Of a DNA stretch of 51,486 nucleotides, positions 16,525 through 25,125 are shown one piece after another. The DNA is from an uncultured Desulfobacteraceae bacterium. GTDB taxonomy: Bacteria > Desulfobacterota > Desulfobacteria > Desulfobacterales > Desulfatirhabdiaceae. Numbering within the stretch: position 1 is the first letter of the stretch; every line of letters begins with the position of its first letter. Location of the stretch: the NCBI GenBank assembly GCA_903953895.1, contig CAJBLH010000053.1, positions 1-51,486 of the forward strand, read 5' to 3'. Below the pieces are notes generated by a model that saw only the letters and a list, made by a program, of their open reading frames with translations, was not told the origin of the DNA and ran no database searches. The position numbers were made by a program, and so were the translations under genes.

Positions 16525-16635
16525 GTAAATAGTCTCCCTTTGAATTGATGATGTTCAATATATCTTCAGCGCATAAAAGTTATTATTTTGCAACGATTCA
16601 GAAAAAGGAAGAAAAAAGCGATTCATTCCACATTC

Positions 16636-16649
16636 TGAACGAGCGCTCA
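16636..16649. promoter_or_regulatory. Operator-like palindrome upstream of acyl-CoA synthetase
   Basis: TGAACGAGCGCTCA is a near-perfect dyad (TGA-N-CG..CG-N-TCA), the type bound by TetR-family fatty-acid regulators. It lies about 20 bases downstream of the predicted minus-strand start site, where a repressor would block transcription. Confidence 0.45.
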
Positions 16650-16668
16650 ATCGTAATTATATTATCGT

Positions 16669-16696
16669 TTTATATCCATTTCCTGTATTTTGTCAA
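16669..16696 (-). promoter_or_regulatory. Promoter of the acyl-CoA synthetase gene
   Basis: On the minus strand TTGACA (16696-16691) is followed after 16 bases by TATAAA (16674-16669). This is a near-consensus sigma-70 promoter about 145 bases before the start codon. The rest of 16525-16909 shows only AT-rich leader for the divergent gene. Confidence 0.6.
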
Positions 16697-16909
16697 ATAA
16701 AATCATTGCTGATTGAAAAAATGAACTCAAATTGGAAAACATGGATAGCGCATTTACGTTTGTGTTCAGGCGGCGGTAACTCCGAAAAAGACAAATAAAA
16801 TCATCTCATTTTTGACTTTTTCGAGCGCATCAATTATGATGATACACAGTACAATGCGATCGTCCGATTTTTCTCTCAACAATTTTTCTCAAAAAAAGGA
16901 GGTAAGATT

Positions 16910-17419
16910 ATGGAACAGACAAGCTTGCCGTTTTTCCGGCAACGTCTCATGGGCAGAACGATACTTATCGTTCTGCCGGTGATTATTCTCGTCGCTGCGG
17001 TGATTGTAACAATTTCGTCGCTTCCCAAAAGCTATTATTTTACAGTTCGGGCTGGAGATATCTGTCTGGTAAGAGGCGCTATGTCCAATTGGGTTTTGTC
17101 TGAGCAATCCAATGCGTTCGAGCCTTTTTCAGTAAAGGGCCTAGACTTGAATGGCATTACCGGGGTTGCTTTCAAAACCCAGGAGGACGCCATCGGGGTT
17201 CTTCGCAGTTATTTTCAGAAACGGGTTCAGGAACAGAGTGCGGCGATTCTGGCAAAGGAAAAAGAACTGGCCAGTTCGTATTCCGATCTGTTGAGAGATA
17301 TGACAGGCGCCAAAGCCGGTGGAATTCCGGGATTGGAAAAGAACATCGAAGTCCTCAAAGGCTGGCTCGATATTTACAATGCCAAAATAAAATCTCCAAC
17401 GCCTGCCGCCAAATCGTAG
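16910..17419 (+). CDS. Membrane-anchored hypothetical protein
   Basis: A 169-residue protein with one N-terminal membrane helix (TILIVLPVIILVAAVIVTI, about residues 17-35) and a soluble remainder expected outside the cytoplasm. The C-terminal half has a helical region (KRVQEQSAAILAKEKELASS) that could form a coiled coil. An ideal AAAGGAGG precedes the ATG and a perfect terminator follows at 17434, so it is a single-gene unit. No family recognised. Confidence 0.65.
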   Translation: MEQTSLPFFRQRLMGRTILIVLPVIILVAAVIVTISSLPKSYYFTVRAGDICLVRGAMSNWVLSEQSNAFEPFSVKGLDLNGITGVAFKTQEDAIGVLRSYFQKRVQEQSAAILAKEKELASSYSDLLRDMTGAKAGGIPGLEKNIEVLKGWLDIYNAKIKSPTPAAKS

Positions 17420-17433
17420 TCAACGCGGTCTAT

Positions 17434-17479
17434 AAAATTCCCCTCTTTGCTTTCGTTGCCAAAGAGGGGAATTTTGTTT
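17434..17479 (+). terminator. Strong intrinsic terminator
   Basis: A perfect 16-bp inverted repeat (arms 17434-17449 and 17460-17475, AAAATTCCCCTCTTTG and its complement) with A-rich upstream arm and T-rich downstream arm. It can work in both directions. Confidence 0.85.
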
Positions 17480-17517
17480 ACACCAGCCCTTTTCCGTGAT
17501 TTTTCAGGTATCTGACA

Positions 17518-19062
17518 GTGAACAACAGCGATAATACAGCGTACTCGCCGGAAGAAATTCAAAGCTGCATTTCTTTTCTGGAACACCTGGCCAAAAACAG
17601 CGGCCGGATCATCCATCTTACGGAAGCGCAGAGGATTGCCCTCATGACCGCGGCCGGCCAGCTTTCTCGGCCGGATCGACGTGAACTGAAAAAACGAAAC
17701 AAGGAAAAAAACAAAGCCGAGCGTCGAAGTGTTGTTCAGCATGAGCGCAGCATTCGGGCGGCCACAGGCATCCGCCGCGCACGGCATGGTGTTTTTTTCG
17801 CACCGGAACAGATTCCGGATATGACGGCGGATTTGAATTCAGATCATAACATCTTGAAATCTCCACGCAATTGTTATATTTGCAAAGCGGAATACACCCA
17901 TCTGCATTTTTTTTACGACGCCATGTGTCCGGATTGTGCGACGTTCAATTATCAGAAACGGTTTCAAACCGCTTCGCTTCATGGACTGGTGGCGCTGATT
18001 ACCGGCGCCCGTGTAAAAATCGGCTACCAGGCAACCCTGATGATGTTGCGTGCAGGCGCCAGAGTGATTGCCAGCACCCGATTTCCCGTGGATGCCGCCA
18101 TGCGGTATTCGGGTGAAAAGGATTTTTCCCAATGGGGCGGCCGCCTGCATATTTACGGGTTGGATCTGCGGCACACGCCAAGTGTCGAGTTATTTACCCG
18201 CTATATCGAACAGCACTATGACCGACTGGATATTTTGATCAACAATGCGGCCCAGACGGTTCGAAGACCGCCGGGTTTTTATGCACATCTGATGGATAAC
18301 GAAACCAGCGCCTTTGATACGCTGCCGGAGAATGTTCGATCGCTGCTGGCCGGGTATCGACACTGCGTCAATCAACTGGGTTCATTTTCCGAGCCGAACA
18401 TCGGACTGGAATCCGCACTTTCGGTAACCTGGAACGGGAAAGCCCCCGGTATCGGTCTGCAGGCCTCTGCATTGCTTTCTCAGATTCCTTACAGTTATGA
18501 TCATAGCCTGGCTACGGAAGCCATTTTTCCAAAGGGTGAGCTCGATGCCGATCTTCAGCAGGTGGATTTAAGAGAAACCAATAGTTGGCGACTGCGGCTG
18601 GGCGAAATCCAGACGGCCGAGATGCTTGAAATTCAGCTTGTGAATGCTGTGGCACCGTTTTTGCTGTGCAATCGGTTGGTCCCGATGTTGCGGCGCGATT
18701 ATACCGGCAAGAAGCATATCGTCAACGTAACTGCCATGGAGGGGAAGTTTTTCCGATTTAAGACAACTGGCCGGCATCCGCACACCAATATGGCCAAAGC
18801 CGCCCTCAACATGCTGACCCATGCGTCGGCTGACGATCTTGCCAAGGACGGAATTTTCATGAATGCTGTAGACACCGGATGGGTGACGGATGAAGACCCA
18901 GCCAAACTGGCCGCCTTGAAACAGGAAATGCATGATTTTCAGCCGCCGCTGGATATTGTGGATGGAGCTGCCAGAATTTGTGATCCGTTTTTTCACGGCA
19001 TTCTGACCGATTCTCATTGGTGCGGGAAATTTCTCAAGGATTATCATCCCATTGACTGGTGA
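17518..19062 (+). CDS. Short-chain dehydrogenase with Cys-rich N-terminal extension
   Basis: A 514-residue protein from a GTG start. Residues 1-115 are a charged, helical extension; 119-141 hold two CxxC-type pairs (CYICKAEY and MCPDC) that look like a zinc ribbon. A Rossmann-type SDR domain follows: nucleotide motif [17 protein letters not shown]-type motif [10 protein letters not shown], and NVTAMEGKF. The usual catalytic YxxxK is replaced by TNMAK in [12 protein letters not shown]: Lys is kept but Tyr is Thr. Substrate unknown. The gene sits between a terminator and a phospholipid-synthesis gene, 57 bases before the latter, and the two may be cotranscribed. Confidence 0.8.
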   Translation: MNNSDNTAYSPEEIQSCISFLEHLAKNSGRIIHLTEAQRIALMTAAGQLSRPDRRELKKRNKEKNKAERRSVVQHERSIRAATGIRRARHGVFFAPEQIPDMTADLNSDHNILKSPRNCYICKAEYTHLHFFYDAMCPDCATFNYQKRFQTASLHGLVALITGARVKIGYQATLMMLRAGARVIASTRFPVDAAMRYSGEKDFSQWGGRLHIYGLDLRHTPSVELFTRYIEQHYDRLDILINNAAQTVRRPPGFYAHLMDNETSAFDTLPENVRSLLAGYRHCVNQLGSFSEPNIGLESALSVTWNGKAPGIGLQASALLSQIPYSYDHSLATEAIFPKGELDADLQQVDLRETNSWRLRLGEIQTAEMLEIQLVNAVAPFLLCNRLVPMLRRDYTGKKHIVNVTAMEGKFFRFKTTGRHPHTNMAKAALNMLTHASADDLAKDGIFMNAVDTGWVTDEDPAKLAALKQEMHDFQPPLDIVDGAARICDPFFHGILTDSHWCGKFLKDYHPIDW

Positions 19063-19119
19063 GATATCATCAATCGACTTTTCTTGACACTTCAGGGCGC
19101 TTTTCGTAAAAGATCATCC

Positions 19120-20595
19120 ATGAAAAAACTGCAAATATCCCAAAAAGTCACAGCCATTCTGGTATACGGCAGACCCCCTCTGGTCTTTGGGGGTCTGTGT
19201 TGCGCCATTGCCGTCATGTGGACCCAAAATCCGCTGTTGTATACTCTGGGTGTCGTCTTTCTGTTCACGGCCATGGCATTTGACCTGGTGGACGGCTGGT
19301 TTGCCGCGCGCTTCCAGCCCCATCCCACCCTGGCGCATCTGGCAGACCGAATCATGGACAAGGTGGTCTACGCCATTATTTTTCCGTTGGTGGCCGTCGG
19401 GATGATGTGGCGTCTGGTTTACATTACGCCGGATTACCAGAAAACTGATCTGTTGCACGCCATTTTCATTCTGCTTTTATGCATCATCGTACTCATCCGA
19501 GACAGTTTTGCGCATTTTATCCGTGGATTCACGCAGGGAAAAGGACCGGAGCCCGAGAACAGCGAGTTCACACGGCTTCGGACGGTTGTGGCGGCGCCGG
19601 TGGCCGCCCTGCTGTATGCCACAGCCTTTTATATCCCCGAAGGGCCGCCATCCAGACTCTATTTCTGGATTTCATGGCTGGGGAACCTGCCGTTGAAGGG
19701 TCTTTTTGTCATTGAAATCGTTTTCCTGGTTATCAATTTCGGCTCCATTGCCCGGTACTGCCGGAAATACGGAACCACCTTCCTGGATGAGCTCTGCCTG
19801 GGCAACGACATTCTGCGCCGACGCATACTGTCCACTTTTCCAAATGGTTTGACCGTGATGAATGCCATCATGGGGCTTTTGTCGGTCTGGTTCGCCAATC
19901 AGGGACGGGTTCGAGAAGCCTATCTGCTTCTGATCGGTGCGGCCATTTTCGATAAGCTGGATGGCGCCATGGCCCGAAAGCTCGGACTGACCGAACCCCC
20001 GGTCGGTGCTGTCAAGACACCGCGCTTTCAATTGGGCGGAATTCTGGACGATATTTCAGACGGCATCAGTTTTTGCGTGGTGCCTGCCTGGATTTATTAC
20101 CTGGTATTGGCACGGTCGGATGTTCCGGGCATCTCCGATCTGACCGTTGTCTGGATTGCCCTGAGTTACGCGGTGATGGGAATTGTCCGATTGATTTATT
20201 TTACCCTGGATACGTCCCCGATCCCTGGTTTTTTTAAGGGTATGCCCACGCCAGCGGCAGCGCTTCTGGTGACCGCTCCGCTGATCATGTTCAGCCAGGC
20301 TGTTCAGGAGAGTCCCGACACCATCCATTTCTGGGGGTATACCGCCACCTCGGCCATGGTGCTGGCGGCTGTGGCGATGAACAGCTATCCAGTGCGATAT
20401 CTTCATCTTGGGCGGTTCATGGACCAGAGTACATGGTTTCGGCGCACCAGCATTATCTTGTTGCTGGTGGCGGTGTTCAGTCCCTACCTAGGCTATATCT
20501 GCCTGTTGTATCTGCTGCTTTACCTGCTGTCTCCGATTTTCACCCGGCGGGTTCTATCTTCCAACACCGGGCAGAAAACCAGTGCGCACAAGTAG
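19120..20595 (+). CDS. Tandem CDP-alcohol phosphatidyltransferase, membrane protein
   Basis: A 491-residue polytopic membrane protein from the ATG at 19120; a TTG at 19084 would add 12 residues. It contains two CDP-alcohol phosphatidyltransferase domains, enzymes that join a CDP-linked lipid and an alcohol. The second is canonical, with DKLDGAMARK at about 278-287 and GGILDDISD at 306-314, but has a longer insertion between the two halves. The first is atypical: DLVDGWFAARF near residue 55 has one extra residue before AR, Gly is replaced before DRIMD. Probably only the second site is fully canonical. Family length is normally about 200 residues, so this is a duplication-fusion. Substrates unknown. 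Confidence 0.82.
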   Translation: MKKLQISQKVTAILVYGRPPLVFGGLCCAIAVMWTQNPLLYTLGVVFLFTAMAFDLVDGWFAARFQPHPTLAHLADRIMDKVVYAIIFPLVAVGMMWRLVYITPDYQKTDLLHAIFILLLCIIVLIRDSFAHFIRGFTQGKGPEPENSEFTRLRTVVAAPVAALLYATAFYIPEGPPSRLYFWISWLGNLPLKGLFVIEIVFLVINFGSIARYCRKYGTTFLDELCLGNDILRRRILSTFPNGLTVMNAIMGLLSVWFANQGRVREAYLLLIGAAIFDKLDGAMARKLGLTEPPVGAVKTPRFQLGGILDDISDGISFCVVPAWIYYLVLARSDVPGISDLTVVWIALSYAVMGIVRLIYFTLDTSPIPGFFKGMPTPAAALLVTAPLIMFSQAVQESPDTIHFWGYTATSAMVLAAVAMNSYPVRYLHLGRFMDQSTWFRRTSIILLLVAVFSPYLGYICLLYLLLYLLSPIFTRRVLSSNTGQKTSAHK

Positions 20596-20644
20596 AATTT
20601 GAATATCGTTTTTTACCACAGCGTTTGACTGAAAGAATAGCCAC

Positions 20645-20709
20645 CGCGAAGGCGCAAAGATCGCAAAGGGAATCGAAGAAAAAACTGGCATTTTCTTTGC
20701 GCCTTCGCG
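20645..20709. repeat. Intergenic inverted repeat, GCAAAG family
   Basis: A perfect 15-bp inverted repeat (CGCGAAGGCGCAAAG at 20645-20659 with its complement at 20695-20709). The 18-mer ggcgcaaagatcgcaaag (20651-20668) recurs as its exact complement at 33367-33384, so this is a dispersed element rather than a local terminator. Confidence 0.7.
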
Positions 20710-20767
20710 ATGAAATAAAAAATGCTGAACCAAGGCCCTTGCATAAGATGGGGCGGTGAGGAACCGA

Positions 20768-21718
20768 TCAGGCGTGGTTTCTGAGTTTCAGTGCGACGGG
20801 ATGCGGATCCAGATACACCTGCTGTTTCAGATAGGGCTCGCCGGTCTTGCGCACGTAATGGTTCAGAAGCGTGACCGGTACGATCAGGGGCACGAACTCC
20901 TGACGGTATCGGTCGAATATTTCCAGCATCTCCTTCTTCTCGTCAGCGCTGAGCTGGTTTTTGAAATAGCCGAGGATGTGTTCCAGCACGTTCAGGTTTT
21001 TCTTTACCGTCGATTTCATGCGGAGTGTCTCGACCAGAAGGTTTTCATATTGGTCGTAAACGGATTCAATGGGCATGTGCTTTCCTTCGGCAACAAGTTT
21101 GCCCATGGCTCTAACATTGACAGTGCAGTGTGAAAGCAGGAGCAGCTTGTACCGGGTGTGGAAATCGACCAGATTTTTCATGCACCGGCCCACAGCGATA
21201 TTTTCCCGCCAGTGCTTGAGGGTAAAAATCTGTTCGATGAACGTCTCCCGGAGTTTGGGATCGTTCAGCCGTCCTTCTTCCTCGACCGGCAGCAGGGGAA
21301 AGTGCCGGGTGAAGGCTCGGGCAAACAGTCCAACGCCTTTCTTTTCCGGCATGCCCTTCGGGGTGTAGACCTTGACCCGCACCAGCCCGCTGCTGGGGGA
21401 GTCGCTCTTGAAAATAAACCCGCAGAGGTCTTCTTTTTCGAGTTCCCGAACACGCTTTTCGGCCCAAGCGATCATCCGGTCAGTATAGTCCGCATTGCTC
21501 CGGCAGGTAACCAGACGCGGGTTATCCGGGTCACCGAAGAGGCGAAACGTTTCCCGGGGGATGGGGAAGCCGGCTTCCACCTCAGGGCATACCGGAATAA
21601 AATCCAGGTATTCGCCAAGCGTATCCGTCAGATAACGGTCGTGTTTGTGACCACCGTCGAAACGGACATGCTGCCCCAGCAGGCAGGCGCTGATACCAAT
21701 TCTTATCTTGTCTTCCAT
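20768..21718 (-). CDS. DUF523/DUF1722 (YbgA-like) protein
   Basis: A 316-residue two-domain protein. The N-terminal half is DUF523 (GISACLLGQHVRFDGGHK, CPEVEAGFPIPRE, FIFKSDSPSSGL), with Cys residues suited to metal binding. The C-terminal half is DUF1722/YbgA (LVDFHTRYKLLLLSHC, GYFKNQLSADEKKEM, VPVTLLNHYVRK). The same fusion is widespread and often found near photolyase or stress genes; the biochemical role is not established. It lies 22 bases upstream-to-downstream of the PNPOx-like gene on the same strand, so both may be one transcription unit. Confidence 0.85.
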   Translation of the reverse strand: MEDKIRIGISACLLGQHVRFDGGHKHDRYLTDTLGEYLDFIPVCPEVEAGFPIPRETFRLFGDPDNPRLVTCRSNADYTDRMIAWAEKRVRELEKEDLCGFIFKSDSPSSGLVRVKVYTPKGMPEKKGVGLFARAFTRHFPLLPVEEEGRLNDPKLRETFIEQIFTLKHWRENIAVGRCMKNLVDFHTRYKLLLLSHCTVNVRAMGKLVAEGKHMPIESVYDQYENLLVETLRMKSTVKKNLNVLEHILGYFKNQLSADEKKEMLEIFDRYRQEFVPLIVPVTLLNHYVRKTGEPYLKQQVYLDPHPVALKLRNHA

Positions 21719-21738
21719 ATTCCATTCTCTTGATGAAA

Positions 21739-22116
21739 CTAAGCCGGAGTACCGACGAGCGGGAGTTCCCGATCGATGGCGAAATATACCAGAAACCTGG
21801 GTTCCTCATTATCATCGGTGAAGTTGCGACGTTTGATTTTCCGAATCAGTTCCGGGTTCTGTTCTTCTCGGATTTTCTTTAAGAACAGCCGCTTACCGTT
21901 ATAACCCATCCCGTCTTCCATAAAGAGAAACGTGGCATAGGGGTTGGATTGAAGATTGTGATGGGTCAGCCGGTCGCGCATGATAAAAGCCAGGGTGTCT
22001 TCCTCTAAAAAGTGCGGGCGGGAATAGACGGCTGCATCCACTTTTCCGCTGCTGTCGGCGGTAGCCAGTACACCGGACCCTTTTGCATTCTCGAAATATT
22101 CTTTCAGTTTTTTCAT
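21739..22116 (-). CDS. Pyridoxamine-phosphate-oxidase-fold flavoprotein
   Basis: A 125-residue protein from the ATG at 22116, which has AAAGGAG upstream; the frame is open further but without a good start. The split-barrel PNPOx-like fold is recognised from GVLATADSSGKVDAAVYSRP, LAFIMRDRLTHHNLQSNP and ATFLFMEDG. These proteins bind FMN or F420-type flavins; many small members are of unknown substrate. A second paralogue lies at 38447 in a corrinoid-associated operon. Confidence 0.75.
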   Translation of the reverse strand: MKKLKEYFENAKGSGVLATADSSGKVDAAVYSRPHFLEEDTLAFIMRDRLTHHNLQSNPYATFLFMEDGMGYNGKRLFLKKIREEQNPELIRKIKRRNFTDDNEEPRFLVYFAIDRELPLVGTPA

Positions 22117-22260
22117 GATAATCTCCTTTGGCAGATATGATTCATGGCTAGTCTTGAACCACAACACGCGTAGTGGGTCAATAAAAATTCGAAGAAAATG
22201 ATATTCACAAAAAATATCCGCCCAAAATTATAAAATTGCGTGCCCATCAGAAAAAAAATC

Positions 22261-22289
22261 TTGACTACCCGCCGGTGATCGAATAACAA
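22261..22289 (+). promoter_or_regulatory. Promoter of the cobT riboswitch transcript
   Basis: TTGACT (22261-22266), 17-base spacer, TAACAA (22284-22289). A start near 22296 would place the cobalamin aptamer at the 5' end of the RNA. Confidence 0.5.
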
Positions 22290-22316
22290 CAAAATAACAG
22301 TTAAAAAAGAAGACCG

Positions 22317-22488
22317 CTTGGTTATCGGAACACGGTTGAATTCCGTGATGATCCCATCGCTGTAACCGGAATATCTCTTGCGTCGCCTCCATCGTTTTGT
22401 TTGTTGCGGAGGCGGTCACTGGTTCCTTCAGGGGGCTGGGAAGGCTGTGTGGGAGAGGCTCCATCCGGAAGTCAGAAGACGGACCGAG
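22317..22488 (+). ncRNA. Cobalamin riboswitch upstream of cobT
   Basis: The conserved cobalamin (B12) aptamer elements are present in order: an ATCGGAACACGGTT-type P2/P3 entry, TGATGATCCCATCGCTGTAA, GTCACTGGTTCC, CTGGGAAGGC and the B12-box-like CCGGAAGTCAGAAGAC. The closing stem P1 can form between CTTGGT (22317-22322) and ACCGAG (22483-22488). It is followed after 29 bases by an intrinsic terminator, so B12 binding probably ends transcription before the cobT operon. Confidence 0.93.
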
Positions 22489-22517
22489 TGATCAGATGTC
22501 GAGGGCGCGATGGCAAA

Positions 22518-22559
22518 GGGCTCTGAGGAGATTTTTTATCTCCCCAGAGCCCTTTTTTT
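22518..22559 (+). terminator. Riboswitch terminator before the cobT operon
   Basis: GGGCTCTG (22518-22525) pairs with CAGAGCCC, with an inner GGAGAT/ATCTCC stem, and is followed by seven T residues. It is the off-state expression platform of the cobalamin riboswitch. Confidence 0.88.
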
Positions 22560-22608
22560 GTGGCAAAATGATCAGATATGGTACAGGAGTATTTTATGAA
22601 GACGCAGA

Positions 22609-22920
22609 TTGAATTGGCATATCTGCCATATCGATGATGAAGTCGCCAAGGCGATCGCTGCCGAGGAGGAAGGGGCGGACACGCTCATGGAGCTGTTTGC
22701 TGGGGGAAATGTCTCTTTTGGAAACGGTATCCGTGCCGGCGCCATTCACGATAGCCACGACCGCGCCCAGATGGCTGAGATGATCATCAACTGCGAACTG
22801 GCCGAGAAAAAGCGGGAGCAGGAGAAACGGGCCGGGCTGGCAAGACGGGACATGCAAGGTATGGAAGTATTCATGGAAGATATCCGAGGTGATAAAATCT
22901 CACAAGACAAGGAGTTATGA
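22609..22920 (+). CDS. Small acidic protein of the cobT operon, unknown
   Basis: A 103-residue frame starting at TTG and ending in an ATGA overlap with cobT, so it lies in the B12-controlled operon. It reads as a natural protein (CHIDDEVAKAIAAEEEGADT, FGNGIRAGAIHDSHDRAQMA, EMIINCELAEKKREQEKRAG) with a charged helical C-terminus. No family recognised. The TTG has no ribosome binding site. An AGGAG serves instead an ATG at 22596 in another frame that encodes only 13 codons. Either that peptide couples translation to the TTG frame, or the gene has an early frameshift. Confidence 0.5.
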   Translation: MNWHICHIDDEVAKAIAAEEEGADTLMELFAGGNVSFGNGIRAGAIHDSHDRAQMAEMIINCELAEKKREQEKRAGLARRDMQGMEVFMEDIRGDKISQDKEL

Positions 22921-23984
22921 AAATGGAAAAACTGATAGATACCATCGGTTCCATACAGACACCCGACAGAATGATATATGAAAAGGCCCTTTCACGGCTT
23001 GCGGATCAGGCGCGTCCGGCCGGAAGCCTGGGTGTTCTCGAGAATGTTTCCGCCCGGTTGGCGGCCATTGCCGGAACACTCGATGTCCGCCTTCAGAACA
23101 AGGTCATCGTCACCTGTGCCGGCGATCACGGGATTGTCGCCGAAGGGGTCAGCCTCTTTCCCCAGGAAGTCACCCCCCAGATGGTCTTGAATTTTGTTGG
23201 TGGCGGGGCGTCGATCAATGTACTTGGAAAGCATGCCGGCGCCAGAGTCATCGCCGCCGACCTAGGAGTCAATTTCGACTTTGATCCGACCCTTCCCATC
23301 TTCCACAAGAAGGTCGGCAAAGGAACTGCCAATTTTGCCAGAGGCCCGGCCATGACGCGGAATCAAGCGATTCAATCCATCGAAGCCGGCATCGAGATCG
23401 TTGAGGAACTGTTAGCACAGGGGCCGGTGCATCTCCTGGGTACCGGTGATATGGGGATCGGCAACACCACGCCATCGACTGCGGTGATTGCGGCGTTTTC
23501 AGGGCTTCCGGTCGAAAAACTGACAGGCCGCGGTACTGGTATCGGCGATGCCGCACTTGAAAACAAGATTGCCGTTATCGAAAACGCCTTGTTGAAGCAT
23601 GCCCCCGATCCCCGCGACCCGGTCGATGTCCTGACCAAGGTCGGTGGTTTCGAGATCGGCGGACTGGCAGGACTGGTGATTGGTGCTGCAGCAAAAGGTA
23701 TTCCGGTGATCTGTGACGGCTTTATCTCGACTGCCGGGGCGTTGATTGCCTGCGAGCTGGCGCCGGCTGCAAAGGCATACCTATTTGCGAGTCACAGGTC
23801 CGTAGAGGTCGGCCATCGGTACATGCACGAGAGGCTCGGCATCTACCCCCTGCTGGACCTGGGTTTTCGTTTGGGAGAGGGCACCGGGGCAGCCATCGCC
23901 ATGGAGCTCCTCGATGCCGCCACCCGGATTCTTGCGGATATCAAAACGTTTGAAGAAGTGGCCATCAAAAATGCTCAGGTTTGA
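22917..23984 (+). CDS. cobT: Nicotinate-nucleotide:DMB phosphoribosyltransferase CobT
   Basis: A 355-residue enzyme of normal CobT length. It transfers phosphoribose from nicotinate mononucleotide to 5,6-dimethylbenzimidazole or another base, giving the alpha-riboside that becomes the lower ligand of B12. Recognised by VTCAGDHGIVAEGVSLFP, NFVGGGASINVL, GTGDMGIGNTTPSTAV and RLGEGTGAAIAMELLDAA, the last holding the catalytic Glu. Start chosen at the ATG overlapping the previous gene; a second ATG six bases on is equally possible. Expression should fall when B12 is plentiful, through the riboswitch at 22317. Needed here to supply complete corrinoid for the methyltransferases downstream. Confidence 0.95.
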   Translation: MKMEKLIDTIGSIQTPDRMIYEKALSRLADQARPAGSLGVLENVSARLAAIAGTLDVRLQNKVIVTCAGDHGIVAEGVSLFPQEVTPQMVLNFVGGGASINVLGKHAGARVIAADLGVNFDFDPTLPIFHKKVGKGTANFARGPAMTRNQAIQSIEAGIEIVEELLAQGPVHLLGTGDMGIGNTTPSTAVIAAFSGLPVEKLTGRGTGIGDAALENKIAVIENALLKHAPDPRDPVDVLTKVGGFEIGGLAGLVIGAAAKGIPVICDGFISTAGALIACELAPAAKAYLFASHRSVEVGHRYMHERLGIYPLLDLGFRLGEGTGAAIAMELLDAATRILADIKTFEEVAIKNAQV

Positions 23985-24112
23985 TGAGCCTTTGTGCAGA
24001 AATGACGGTGTGATCTATCGGAATCCTCCCCCTGAAACGGTTAGATCGTTTTGCTGACTCTTTAAAAAGATTGACTGACCCGGAAAGGGGGAGAATGATA
24101 TCATAACGGAGA

Positions 24113-24400
24113 TTATCGCTGAACCATCCGGTCCAGAACTTCTCGTAAGATTTCCGGGCCGGGCGTCGTATCGAAAACCAGTTCGCTGTCAATGAAAATG
24201 GAAGGTACCGGAGGCAGGCGTCCGAGCTTTTGAGCGAGTTCATCAAATCGCAGTGCCCCTTTTTTTTGGGTGATGATGACTTTTTCCCACGAAACGGCAT
24301 TGCCGTAATCCGGTGCGACTTCCGTGACCACCAGCGCCATATAGACGCAGGGAATGCAATGCTCGCCTTCATGAATCAATTCAAGATGGACGGTTTTCAT
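24113..24400 (-). CDS. Small thioredoxin-like protein, CIPC motif
   Basis: A 95-residue thioredoxin/glutaredoxin-fold protein with the redox motif CIPC (residues 15-18) after a first beta strand and the cis-Pro signature LPPVPSIFID near residue 68. Such small proteins act as thiol-disulfide exchangers or bind metals through the two Cys. It sits 51 bases from a longer paralogue with the same layout on the same strand, so the pair probably arose by duplication and may be cotranscribed. Partner unknown. Confidence 0.72.
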   Translation of the reverse strand: MKTVHLELIHEGEHCIPCVYMALVVTEVAPDYGNAVSWEKVIITQKKGALRFDELAQKLGRLPPVPSIFIDSELVFDTTPGPEILREVLDRMVQR

Positions 24401-24451
24401 GCTCGTGATCCTGAGGCGCTAATGGGAATGTAAAAAAAGCAACTGCCAACG

Positions 24452-24790
24452 TCAGGCATTAACGGTCAATCCGGACAGCGCTTCTTCGATGGCATCCACC
24501 AGTTCGAAATGTGGCGGAATCTGGTCAAAAATCAGTTCGCCGTTGATCAGCAGGGAAGGTACCGGAGCAAGTCGCGTATGCTTCTTTACCGCATCTTCTC
24601 CGAACAATTCATAGGAAAGTTCCAGGAAACGATTTTTGCCCTTTCCGATCATGATATCCACACGCCGATATTCCACGCGATCTTCATATTGCGGCAGCAT
24701 TTCCTGAACAGCGGCATCCATGAAAAAGCAGGGAAGACAGTAATCTGCTTTATACATCACTTCGACCACAATCTTTTTAGCGGCGTTCAT
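24452..24790 (-). CDS. Thioredoxin-like protein, CLPC motif
   Basis: A 112-residue protein from the ATG at 24790, which has AAGGAG upstream. The redox motif CLPC follows the first beta strand (VVEVMYKADYCLPCFFMDA) and the cis-Pro segment is LAPVPSLLINGELIFD. It parallels the downstream 95-residue protein (CIPC) in length, motif position and ending, so they are paralogues. Likely a thiol-disulfide oxidoreductase or thiol-based metal handler; the substrate is not evident. Confidence 0.74.
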   Translation of the reverse strand: MNAAKKIVVEVMYKADYCLPCFFMDAAVQEMLPQYEDRVEYRRVDIMIGKGKNRFLELSYELFGEDAVKKHTRLAPVPSLLINGELIFDQIPPHFELVDAIEEALSGLTVNA

Positions 24791-25125
24791 TGAAATACTC
24801 CTTGATACAAAATGTTCGATCAAACCGGAATTGTTAGCTGTTCTCTGAGCGTCTATTATCAGATAAATCCGATATGTTCAATACCCACATTGTTTGCCAA
24901 CGCCTGTTTGAGTAGCGGAGCGATTCTGTGAGATGAGCGGATCAAGCGGTGTATCTGGTCTCTTGTGTTCGTTTGGAATTAATTTTGATTGAAATTTTAT
25001 GTGGCATGTCGCATATTGAATAAAAGAGCAGCGGCGTAGACAGATGTATCCTGTCAGGCAGTTCATGTTTCGTTCGTGTAAGCTGTTTGATTTAGAATGA
25101 CAGTGAAAATACAAGGTGAAAAAAA
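24791..25125. other. Divergent intergenic region
   Basis: About 335 bases between the minus-strand thioredoxin-like gene and the plus-strand 88-aa gene. It should hold both promoters, but none stands out by consensus. No hairpin or coding frame is convincing. Confidence 0.3.
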
